A DNA stretch of 64,000 nucleotides from Gardnerella vaginalis (GTDB lineage: Bacteria; Actinomycetota; Actinomycetes; Actinomycetales; Bifidobacteriaceae): assembly GCF_040427915.1 (NCBI RefSeq), contig NZ_JBETXJ010000002.1, forward strand, positions 1,116,001-1,180,000, read 5' to 3'. Shown here one piece after another: positions 46,251-52,520 of the stretch. Under the pieces are notes generated by a model that saw only the letters and a program-made list of their open reading frames with translations, had not been told where the DNA came from and searched no databases. The position numbers and the translations under genes are program-made. Positions within the stretch are counted from its first letter, which is position 1. Every line of letters begins with the position of its first letter.

Positions 46251-46792
46251 TGGGTGCAAGTTTGCCCTTGTGTAGCAAGGCTTAGCGAGGGCTATCGTTA
46301 AAAGGTTTAATGCGAAGTGGCTTTAAGCCGGGTTCTCGCGGTTTTTGAGTGCGATTTTGCTGTTTGAGGGAAGATATCAACGCTCTAGGGTTGAGTGCAC
46401 AGGATGTTAACGTACTTCGCTTGCGTTGAAAGCACACTGTGCTTTCAACTTTGAGCAAGCTCAGCGAATCGAAGTGCATTCGCGCGCATTATGCAGCTCG
46501 AAATCGTCGACTCGCACGCAGGTTAGCTGCGCTCACGTCTTCGCCACGCAGAAGCAGTGCTTCTGCCTTGAGTGGCTCAGCGCTCCGAATTACCTTTTCG
46601 CGCTACGCTCTAAGCGAAAAGGCAGGTCGTCGCGCACGGCTATTAGTAGCCGTTCGGCTGATTTGGCATGTAAAGTCCACTGGACTTTACATTTGAGCCA
46701 AATCACGCTTTGAAGGAGCTTGAAATGCGTTATGCAATTTCAAGCTCTGTCAAAGCGCCCATTCAAGTCGATTCGCCACTTTGCACCCAGCT
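46248..46792 (+). ncRNA. Large hairpin-rich element, candidate structured RNA
   Basis: AGCTGGGTGCAA (46248-46259) pairs perfectly with TTGCACCCAGCT (46781-46792), closing a 545-base domain. Inside, several long helices occur in series: arms 46425-46436/46438-46449 (12 pairs) with outer arms CTTGC/GCAAG; 46548-46556/46558-46566 with outer CCAC/GTGG; CCTTTTCGC/GCGAAAAGG (46593-46622); ACGGCTA/TAGCCGT (46636-46653); 46668-46679/46681-46692 with outer GATTTGGC/GCCAAATC; GAGCTTGAAAT/ATTTCAAGCTC (46716-46747) with outer GCTTTGA/TCAAAGC. Three of them share a one-sided (Y)TTGA bulge. No supported ORF; it is GC-richer than its flanks; a terminator follows. Strand is assigned from that terminator. No known family is recognised. 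Confidence 0.5.
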
Positions 46793-46821
46793 GGTGAAGT
46801 GGGAAATTGAAGTCATAAAAC

Positions 46822-46871
46822 AAAAATAAGGTAAGATTTCACATATAAGGTGTGGTCGTACCTTATTTTTT
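46822..46871 (+). terminator. Strong terminator downstream of the hairpin-rich element
   Basis: AAAAATAAGGTA (46822-46833) and TACCTTATTTTT (46859-46870) pair over 12 bases, ending in a T-run. No protein gene precedes it within 960 bases, which supports transcription of the element. Confidence 0.8.
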
Positions 46872-47172
46872 GGGTCTATAACCCGATAATTGAGAAAAAT
46901 GAGCAATCGTAATAGAGGATAGTCTGCATATTTTCATGTGAATTTTATCTTCAAAATCATACATAATTCGCGATAATTACATGAATGCCATGATGAAAGT
47001 TGGTGGAAATATCTGGTATATATGTGTTATAACATTTCCGTTACAGTGTATTAACAAGACATCATAAATGCTTTACAATTATGGTGAGAGTTGAGAATGC
47101 AACATTCGTTTATGATGTTGCGGATTTAGCTCTATAAGAGGTTTTTTACCTGAAAGAGAAGAGATGATTATT
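46872..47172. other. 301-base non-coding gap before the peptide ORF
   Basis: It contains GGGTCTATAACCC (46871-46883), a small hairpin motif resembling sequence at 37.09 kb, and TGTTATAACA (47028-47037), a palindrome also present at 63.13 and 63.35 kb. No coding region is evident. Confidence 0.4.
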
Positions 47173-47256
47173 ATGAAGGAGCCAACGCTAGAAGAATCTC
47201 GTTTGATTAGAGCTGGATGGATGTGTGTTGTCTGGGGTTTCATCTGCTGGGGATGA
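47173..47256 (+). CDS. 27-residue Trp/Cys-rich peptide, possible bacteriocin precursor
   Basis: The ORF runs from ATG 47173 to TGA 47254-47256 (an upstream ATG at 47164 would add three residues). A charged start (MKEPTLEESRLIRAG) is followed by a hydrophobic end with three Trp and two Cys (WMCVVWGFICWG). GAAAGAGAAGAG lies nine bases before the ATG. Immediately downstream are remnants of a C39 peptidase-ABC exporter and an intact ABC pair. It lacks a double-glycine cleavage site and C-terminal Ser/Thr for lanthionines, so it might instead be a small membrane or signalling peptide. Confidence 0.4.
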   Translation: MKEPTLEESRLIRAGWMCVVWGFICWG

Positions 47257-47311
47257 TTCTCTAGTTCTGCATATGATTATATTACCAGATTTCATTACAA
47301 CAGTATATTAG

Positions 47312-47364
47312 GTTAGTCTCATTATAGTGTTCTAATTGTAATCTATTTGCGTAATTTAGTATTT
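47312..47364 (+). repeat. 53-bp direct repeat, copy 1
   Basis: Matches 49712-49764 at 49 of 53 positions (core TCTATTTGCGTAATTTAGTA). The bases just upstream (ATATTACCAG) also resemble those before copy 2 (ATACTTCCAG), so the duplicated unit was once longer. Confidence 0.9.
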
Positions 47365-47418
47365 GAGAAAATTGATTTGATTGTATGATGCTTTTTAACA
47401 TTTGTGATTAAATCTGTA

Positions 47419-47445
47419 GCGTGGAGGCTATGATAGCCTCCACGC
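47419..47445. repeat. Perfect 12-bp hairpin upstream of the C39 fragment
   Basis: GCGTGGAGGCTA, TGA, TAGCCTCCACGC. No T-run follows, and GAGGAG of the next ORF starts ten bases later, so it could also act on translation. Followed by CTTGA as in the large element. Confidence 0.7.
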
Positions 47446-47470
47446 CTTGAAACTTTGAGGAGCTCAATAG

Positions 47471-47650
47471 ATGGTGGCTTATCCTTACAATATGCAAAAT
47501 TTGACTTCAGATTGCGGTATTGCAGTTATCAAATCATTGCTAGAAAATTATCATAGATTTAATGAAAGAAGTTTTAAATCGGTTGTTTCTAGTTTAGATA
47601 TTGAGCAAGGTTTATCTTTGTTTAATATTGAAGAGGTTTTGAAACAATGA
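47471..47650 (+). pseudogene. C39 peptidase fragment of a bacteriocin exporter
   Basis: The 59 residues correspond to the first part of a C39 cysteine peptidase as fused to bacteriocin ABC exporters: Gln in YNMQNLTSDCGIAVI with the catalytic Cys in DCG, then a helix and LSLFNIEEVLKQ. The catalytic His/Asp part and the transmembrane and ATPase domains are missing. GAGGAG at proper distance suggests that it is still translated. Its stop overlaps the next fragment by ATGA. Confidence 0.65.
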
Positions 47651-47772
47651 AGATTTTTATAGACAAAGTCTTGGAGTTAAAAAAGACTGCGATGATTTTT
47701 ATTGTTACTCATGATGCAATGTTCGATAAAATTGCTGATGAAATAATAGATTTGGATGTGATTAAGAAATGA
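47647..47772 (+). pseudogene. C-terminal tail of an ABC exporter ATPase
   Basis: The 41 residues (KVLELKKTAMIFIVTHDAMF, ending IIDLDVIKK) are the end of an ABC ATPase with the His-switch motif VTHD. With the preceding C39 fragment this is what remains after an internal deletion of a peptidase-containing ABC transporter. ATGA overlaps join it to both neighbours. Confidence 0.6.
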
Positions 47773-48161
47773 AAAGCAAAAAATGGATATTTGCAGCTAC
47801 CATAGTAATCCTAGGTCTTATCAGTCTGCTGTATGTAGGGTATAAGACAAATAATGTTCGTTTTGGTATGGTTCGTGATGATTTGCCAACACTAGTTTCA
47901 GGAGATTATAAAAATAACGATAACTTATCGTTAAATCCAGGAGTGTATGCTATTTATGCAAAGAGAGGCAAAGGAGAGATACGCTTTGCTGGAAAGCTGT
48001 ACAAGCTTGATGATGCTCTTTTTGTGCGTGCTCAGAAACAGCCAGGAAATGTTAAAAATGCTGTTATCTACGAAGAGAGTCCTAAAATTTTTATTGGTGA
48101 AGATAGTAAGATTTCTGTAAAAGGAGATCGGAAATTTTTAGTTTCATTTGTTAAGAGGTAA
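47769..48161 (+). CDS. Membrane-anchored accessory protein of the ABC locus
   Basis: The 130-residue protein has a basic start, one hydrophobic helix (about 6-25, WIFAATIVILGLISLLYVGY) that may be an uncleaved anchor, and an extracytoplasmic beta-rich domain (LSLNPGVYAIYAKRGKGEIR, KISVKGDRKFLVSFVKR). No family is recognised. It overlaps the preceding fragment by ATGA and ends four bases before the ABC ATPase start, so it belongs to the same operon and may be an immunity or substrate-capturing protein; inference. Confidence 0.65.
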   Translation: MKSKKWIFAATIVILGLISLLYVGYKTNNVRFGMVRDDLPTLVSGDYKNNDNLSLNPGVYAIYAKRGKGEIRFAGKLYKLDDALFVRAQKQPGNVKNAVIYEESPKIFIGEDSKISVKGDRKFLVSFVKR

Positions 48162-48165
48162 TCTT

Positions 48166-49038
48166 ATGAAGATATCTCATTTGAAAAAATCATATGGGGG
48201 AAAAGTCGTTTTAGATGACATTTCTTTGGAAAGCAGTGCTGGGCAAATTATTGCGTTAGTAGGCAATAATGGTTCAGGAAAAACCACGTTAATGAAGTGC
48301 ATTGCAAATTTGATAGTTGATTATCAAGGCAATATTGAATTGGATGGTTCACTTTCATTTGCTATTGAGAATCCATCTTTTTATGACGAATTTTCTGTAC
48401 AGGATAATCTTAGAGTGTTTGCTGCTTTGATGGGGAGAAAAGACTTTAATTGTGATAAATTATTGCATCAGGTGAGTCTCGACGAAGCAAAAAATAAAAA
48501 GTTTAAACAATTGTCGCTAGGTATGAAGCAAAAATTAAATATTGCTAGAATATTGCTCTCAAATAGTGAAATTATTCTTCTTGATGAACCTTTCAATGGA
48601 TTAGATGTTCTTACTATAAAACAGTTAAAAGACACTATCTTGTCATTGCGCTCACAAGGTAAAAGCCTTGTAATTTCAAGTCATATATTAGATGAGTTAG
48701 GTGAAATTGCTGATATTGTATGGTATTTAAAAAAAGGGAAAATTCAAAAAATTGTTAATTTTAATGATAATCTAAGAATTTATAATGTGATTGTTGTAAA
48801 TGATGTGGATATTAGTGAATTGCTTTCTAACAGATATGAGGTTTTTTGTCGTAGCAAAGATAACAAAGAATCAACTTTTAGAATTAAATTGCCTAGAGAG
48901 GATATTGCCAAGGTTCTTAAATTGCTGATTGAGCATGGGGTACAAATCGTGGAATACAGTGATATTACGCATGATATTAAAGATTTTATGTTGGAGGAAG
49001 ATGATGATGAAGTACTATATAAAATCAGAAATTATTAA
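48166..49038 (+). CDS. ABC transporter ATP-binding protein (drug/peptide type)
   Basis: The 290-residue ATPase has Walker A GNNGSGKTT, signature LSLGMKQKLNIARIL, Walker B IILLDEPFNGLD, and switch SSHILDE, the pattern of CcmA/NatA-type ATPases used in bacteriocin immunity and export. The C-terminal 80 residues form an additional domain (IYNVIVVNDVDISELLSNRY). GAGG before the ATG at 48166 fixes the start; the frame extends to 48148. The permease begins inside its 3' end. Confidence 0.88.
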   Translation: MKISHLKKSYGGKVVLDDISLESSAGQIIALVGNNGSGKTTLMKCIANLIVDYQGNIELDGSLSFAIENPSFYDEFSVQDNLRVFAALMGRKDFNCDKLLHQVSLDEAKNKKFKQLSLGMKQKLNIARILLSNSEIILLDEPFNGLDVLTIKQLKDTILSLRSQGKSLVISSHILDELGEIADIVWYLKKGKIQKIVNFNDNLRIYNVIVVNDVDISELLSNRYEVFCRSKDNKESTFRIKLPREDIAKVLKLLIEHGVQIVEYSDITHDIKDFMLEEDDDEVLYKIRNY

Positions 49039-49657
49039 GTTTAGTCATCAGAAGCTTTTCTTATTGTCTTTTGTTTTGTATTTGGCATGTTGCGTGTTTA
49101 TAGTATTTCAAGCTAAAAGAGGTGCATTTTTATCACAATATAAATTCTTTTCAACGATAACTATACTATTTTTAAGCCTATATCAGATATTATCAATTGG
49201 TGAATGGCAAGAGAAGAAAATTATTCATCATTATCTAGAGTATATTCCTAATAGGATTAAATTATTGTGTTTTATATATGGTGAATACGTAAGCATTTAT
49301 CTAGTCGTAAATTTGGTATTTTTGTCACTAAATTACTCGTCTCTAGGGATAGTTGTGCATCAACTGCTCGTATATCCGATAATTTTCCTTTTGTATATTG
49401 CTATAAATATGAATCTGTTGATATATTTTGAAAAAGTTGGTGTTACGATGATTCTTTCCTTTATATTATTATGGATATTGCCGAATTTGATAAACATAAT
49501 ATTGTCTCAAACATCCGTGTATTCTTTTCAGATATTTTATTATTTATCACCAGACTCGTTCACCGCTCTTACGTCTGCAACTTGTATTATTGCTCTAATG
49601 TATATTGTTCTGTTTTTCCTATTGTCGTTATTACAATTTACGAAAAAAGAGTACTGA
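49004..49657 (+). CDS. ABC transporter permease
   Basis: The protein (MMKYYIKSEIIKFSHQ start, about 217 residues) has six hydrophobic helices typical of ABC-2 permeases and partners the ATPase just upstream. GGAGG at 48992-48996 precedes three consecutive ATGs (49001, 49004, 49007); the middle one is best spaced. It overlaps the ATPase gene by 35 bases, so translation is coupled. Likely role: export of, or immunity to, a peptide. The substrate is inferred from the C39 relics and the small peptide ORF. Confidence 0.8.
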   Translation: MMKYYIKSEIIKFSHQKLFLLSFVLYLACCVFIVFQAKRGAFLSQYKFFSTITILFLSLYQILSIGEWQEKKIIHHYLEYIPNRIKLLCFIYGEYVSIYLVVNLVFLSLNYSSLGIVVHQLLVYPIIFLLYIAINMNLLIYFEKVGVTMILSFILLWILPNLINIILSQTSVYSFQIFYYLSPDSFTALTSATCIIALMYIVLFFLLSLLQFTKKEY

Positions 49658-49660
49658 GTT

Positions 49661-49735
49661 ATGAAAAGTGTAGTATCTCGTATACTTCCAGCTATTGTCA
49701 TAATGTTATTCGTTAGTTTCATTAGAGTATTCTAA
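49661..49735 (+). CDS. 24-codon ORF, truncated membrane peptide
   Basis: ATG at 49661, three bases after the permease stop, encodes MKSVVSRILPAIVIMLFVSF and four more residues: a basic start and a hydrophobic helix, as at the start of an exported or membrane protein. It ends inside the second 53-bp repeat, so it may be the stump of a larger gene cut by the repeat. Confidence 0.3.
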   Translation: MKSVVSRILPAIVIMLFVSFIRVF

Positions 49736-49764
49736 TTGTAGTCTATTTGCGTAATTTAGTATTT
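49712..49764 (+). repeat. 53-bp direct repeat, copy 2
   Basis: See copy 1 at 47312-47364 (49 of 53 identical, same orientation). The two copies enclose the C39/ABC locus of 2.35 kb. The homopolymer tract starts right at its end. Confidence 0.9.
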
Positions 49765-49769
49765 TTTTT

Positions 49770-49782
49770 GGGGGGGGGGGGG
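49770..49782 (+). repeat. Poly-G tract (13 G) preceded by 8 T
   Basis: Thirteen consecutive G follow eight T, in an AT-rich intergenic stretch about 170 bases before a small membrane gene. No reading frame crosses it without a stop nearby. Such tracts mutate by slippage. Confidence 0.95.
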
Positions 49783-49948
49783 AATAACCCTATTTCTAGT
49801 TGTTACAAGTAAAACTTAGAACACCTTATACATTTTATATGTTATCAAAAATAACAACAACAATTGTATGGCAAAAAATTATTGGATAGAATGAGTATTA
49901 AAACTATTTGGTGTGCGACTCCGTGGAGTGAGTGAGGAGGATATTCTC

Positions 49949-50173
49949 ATGTACAAGGTTCTTATGTTCGTGCTGAAGTTGGTTATGTTTACAGCTGTGA
50001 ATTTTATGTTCCTTTACTTGTCGATGGTGGTATTCGGCCATGATTTTGGTGTGATGTTCAAAACGTATGGAAATGCGCTCGGTCCGCTTATGTTTATGCT
50101 TGCTTTGATGACAACGATGTCGTTGCCTAATGAAGGAACTATTTTTGAGGGTAAGCGGCAAAAAGTGTGCTAA
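49949..50173 (+). CDS. Small two-helix membrane protein
   Basis: The 74-residue protein begins MYKVLMFVLKLVMF; AGGAGG with eight-base spacing marks ATG 49949 as the start rather than GTG 49913. Two hydrophobic helices (about 3-28 and 42-58) are separated by GHDFGVMFKTYGNALG. The C-terminus is basic and ends in Cys. No family is recognised. Expression could be influenced by the poly-G tract upstream. Confidence 0.6.
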   Translation: MYKVLMFVLKLVMFTAVNFMFLYLSMVVFGHDFGVMFKTYGNALGPLMFMLALMTTMSLPNEGTIFEGKRQKVC

Positions 50174-50265
50174 AAAACCGAGTTTTCGTTGAAATACCAA
50201 GGAAAACTTGCTGTAGTTAAGCTGAAAAGCTTAACATTTAGTATTACTTGACATTGAAAACAAAA

Positions 50266-50336
50266 GGGGCTTAGGACAATTTTTAGACATTTTGTGCAAT
50301 CATACCACGATGTTCCATAATTGTCTTTTAAGCCCC
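50266..50336. repeat. 71-bp inverted-repeat element, MITE-like
   Basis: Ends GGGGCTTA and TAAGCCCC pair perfectly; after a one- and three-base asymmetric gap, GACAATT (50275-50281) and AATTGTC (50319-50325) continue. The centre has ATGTTCCATAATT and TTTTTAGACATTTTGTGC. AAAA lies on the left and ATTTT on the right. It might also serve as a terminator for the gene at 49.95 kb. Confidence 0.5.
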
Positions 50337-50430
50337 ATTTTAATTCTGTGGTTGTTGTAAGAATCAATATAAGTATTAAATTTTAGCTAATAGATACCTC
50401 TGGATTAATGTTAACTATATTAGATTTATA

Positions 50431-50500
50431 TAGATATGCTTAGATACGTTTAGATATACTTAGATATACTTAGATATACTTAGATATACTTAGATTAGAT
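50431..50500 (+). repeat. Seven 10-bp tandem repeats (TAGATATACT)
   Basis: TAGATATGCT, TAGATACGTT, then four exact TAGATATACT and TAGATTAGAT, with a decayed copy before. Not a CRISPR: no spacers. Confidence 0.95.
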
Positions 50501-50540
50501 AGAAAAGTTTAGATATTCAAAAGTAGTTAAACAAATATAA

Positions 50541-50579
50541 AAAAGAACGGCTTAGAGTGTGTGAAGCCGTTCTTTTTTA
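50541..50579. terminator. Bidirectional terminator at the end of the fucose operon
   Basis: AAAAGAACGGCTT and AAGCCGTTCTTTT pair over 13 bases with T-runs on both strands. It lies 33 bases past the aldolase stop. Confidence 0.92.
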
Positions 50580-50611
50580 TTCTTGATTTATTATTTGAGT
50601 GACTTATTACT

Positions 50612-51526
50612 TTACTTAAGAAGCTCGCGAATTGCTTCGATTTGATCGCTATTAACTTGACTTGCAGGCTCGCGAACAAGCGTACTAATAGGCAATCCTT
50701 TAAGATTTACAGCAGCTTTAATAGCAGAAATAAACAAGTCGGTAGTGTTGTAAACTGCCATCAAATGGCTGATTCTTTTAGCACATTCAATAAGATGCGC
50801 AAAATCGCCAGCCTCATACGCTTTATGCAAAGATGCAAAAGTCTCTGGCTCTACATTAGTAAGTCCACAAATCACGCCATTTCCTCCAGCAATCCTGTTA
50901 GGAGTGTAATACTCATCAAAGCCAGAGAAAACAACGAAATCTGGGTTTACGCGTCTAGCGGCTTCAATCATTGCGCGAGTATGGCTTATAGTATCTACCG
51001 TATCTTTAATACCAACAATATTCGGGTATTTTTCAGCAAGACTTGCAACTAAGCTTGGTGTTAAATCGCTGCCAGTTCTAGCAGGGAAGTTGTATAGAAT
51101 AACAGGCAAGCTAGTTGCGTTAGCAATTGCACCAAAGTAGCGTTCTGCGGTTGGTGCAGTTGGTCCAAAGTAGTATGGAGACACGGCTACAACAGCATCT
51201 GCTCCGCAACTTTCCGCAAACTTAGTAAAGTCAAGCACTTCGTTAAGATTCGTGTTTCCAACTCCTATAAGAACTGGAACTCTGTGATTAACGTGTTCAA
51301 TAGCAAACTTAGCAGCTTCCTTTTTTACGCTAAGCGGATATGCATAAAACTCGCCAATGCTGCCAAAAATCAATATGCCATTAATCCCAGCATCAATCAG
51401 ATGGTCTAAGTGCTTTGCCCATAAGTCGTAGTCAATGCTTCCATCATCTTTGCTTACAGTTATTGATGGGCAAAAAACGCCTTTAAAAGCATGCAAATCG
51501 AGCTTTGCACCATTAGAAGTAGTCAT
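50612..51526 (-). CDS. DapA-family aldolase, probable 2-keto-3-deoxy-L-fuconate aldolase
   Basis: The protein is a class I lyase of the dihydrodipicolinate synthase/N-acetylneuraminate lyase family: GSIGEFYAYPLSVKKEA (substrate loop, where GTTGE is usual), Tyr in VILYNFPARTG and Schiff-base Lys in NIVGIKDTVD. About 304 residues. In this operon its most likely reaction is cleavage of 2-keto-3-deoxy-L-fuconate to pyruvate and L-lactaldehyde; the chemistry is inferred from context. The ATG at 51526 is chosen because AAAAGG directly abuts the alternative ATG at 51535. Last gene of the operon. Confidence 0.85.
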   Translation of the reverse strand: MTTSNGAKLDLHAFKGVFCPSITVSKDDGSIDYDLWAKHLDHLIDAGINGILIFGSIGEFYAYPLSVKKEAAKFAIEHVNHRVPVLIGVGNTNLNEVLDFTKFAESCGADAVVAVSPYYFGPTAPTAERYFGAIANATSLPVILYNFPARTGSDLTPSLVASLAEKYPNIVGIKDTVDTISHTRAMIEAARRVNPDFVVFSGFDEYYTPNRIAGGNGVICGLTNVEPETFASLHKAYEAGDFAHLIECAKRISHLMAVYNTTDLFISAIKAAVNLKGLPISTLVREPASQVNSDQIEAIRELLK

Positions 51527-51585
51527 AAAATTCATCCTTTTATTTAATTATTTTGTGTATTTAATTATTCTATGTATTGAATTAT

Positions 51586-51622
51586 GGGGTATAAGACTTT
51601 AACTGGCAAAATCTTACACCCC
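51586..51622 (-). other. Intergenic hairpin without U-tract (fuconolactonase-aldolase gap)
   Basis: GGGGTATAAGA and TCTTACACCCC pair over 11 positions with one mismatch, 60 bases upstream of the aldolase start. No T-run follows on the operon strand. Confidence 0.65.
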
Positions 51623-51635
51623 ATAAGCAATGATT

Positions 51636-51674
51636 ATTCAAATCGACTATTCAAATCGACTATTCAAATAACTC
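51636..51674 (+). repeat. Three 13-bp tandem repeats after the fuconolactonase stop
   Basis: ATTCAAATCGACT twice (51636-51648, 51649-51661), then ATTCAAATAACTC (51662-51674), seven bases from the stop codon of the gene at 51681. A looser 17-bp repeat of TATTTAATTATT lies at 51541-51575. Confidence 0.9.
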
Positions 51675-51680
51675 AATTAA

Positions 51681-52454
51681 TTACAGTTTAATACCATACG
51701 CCTTCTTTGCATTATTCATGAAGAAATCTTCGTCGTCGCCGAAAAGTTCAACCATTAAGTCAAGATGCTGCTTAAGTGAAGAATTCAACTTAACAACTGG
51801 CCAATTGGAGCTAAAGAGTAGGCGATCAGGGCTAAACGTGTCGCGTACAAACTTAACAATATCTGGATTTACTGGATTATCTCCAGAAATCTTAATATAG
51901 CTGTGTGGAAGCTTTGCAAACGCACGCAAAGCATTGCAAGAATCATCGTCTAATCCTGGAACATTGCCCAAATGGTTTAGAACAACAGTCACTTCTGGAA
52001 CTTGCTCAAAAGCTTTAGCCATGTCTCCAAGCTCTTCGCCACGATTGCAAAGCTCAAAAGGCATGCCTTTCTTTGCCATTGCCTTAAGACCACCAATAAA
52101 TGAAGGCTCTAGGCAGCGTCCGCGTGGTTCGCTTGGAATGTGAAGAGGTTCGCGAATGCCAGTTGCGTGAATTGGCACGCGCATAAATGGATCCAATGTA
52201 ACCCTAAGCATTTTAGCCAGAATCTTTGGATTAGGATTTTCGCCAATAAGCCTATCTTCTAGCTCGTGGTCTGCAGCATCAACCTCAACGTATACGCCAC
52301 CGAGGAAGTCAACGCCCAAATCTGCATACTCTTTTTCCAGCTGCTCTAGAGTAAAAGTGTGGTTTAATTTGTCTAAACCATCAAGCCAAGGTAAGACTTG
52401 CTTTGTTGGATCCCAAATATGAAAATGGGAATCTAAAATACGAAGTTGAGACAT
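51681..52454 (-). CDS. Amidohydrolase family L-fuconolactonase
   Basis: The 257-residue protein is of the amidohydrolase-2 type that opens sugar lactones. Motif 1 is DSHFHIWDP (8-16), the second His is in VVLNHLGN, and the C-terminal motif is LLFSSNWPV, where the common form has Asp instead of Asn before Trp-Pro. Asn occurs in some lactonases of this group, so activity without a strong metal ligand is plausible. In the pathway it would hydrolyse L-fuconolactone to L-fuconate. AGAAAGGAAA precedes the ATG. Second-last gene of the operon. Confidence 0.82.
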   Translation of the reverse strand: MSQLRILDSHFHIWDPTKQVLPWLDGLDKLNHTFTLEQLEKEYADLGVDFLGGVYVEVDAADHELEDRLIGENPNPKILAKMLRVTLDPFMRVPIHATGIREPLHIPSEPRGRCLEPSFIGGLKAMAKKGMPFELCNRGEELGDMAKAFEQVPEVTVVLNHLGNVPGLDDDSCNALRAFAKLPHSYIKISGDNPVNPDIVKFVRDTFSPDRLLFSSNWPVVKLNSSLKQHLDLMVELFGDDEDFFMNNAKKAYGIKL

Positions 52455-52472
52455 AATAAATTTTCCTTTCTA

Positions 52473-52490
52473 AAGTCTTTCTAAAGACTT
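52473..52490 (-). other. Intergenic hairpin without U-tract (fucP-fuconolactonase gap)
   Basis: AAGTCTTT-CT-AAAGACTT is a perfect 8-base inverted repeat, within 11-bp repeats of CTTTCTAAAGA, 19 bases before the lactonase start. Confidence 0.65.
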
Positions 52491-52520
52491 TCAAATAAAG
52501 ACTTTGTAGTTATTCGCGAA

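Larger units (their letters stand above)
50174..50540. other. 367-base gap with MITE-like hairpin and 10-bp tandem repeats
   Basis: It contains the inverted-repeat element at 50266-50336 and the TAGATATACT array at 50431-50500, then the bidirectional terminator of the fucose operon. No gene is seen. Confidence 0.6.

Noticed and set aside
46426..46713. 95- and 85-codon frames within the hairpin-rich element
   Set aside because: They are Ser/Arg-rich translations of palindromes, with no ribosome site and no family resemblance.
50431..50500. Possible CRISPR array
   Set aside because: The units are 10 bases, contiguous and without spacers; no cas genes are in the window.
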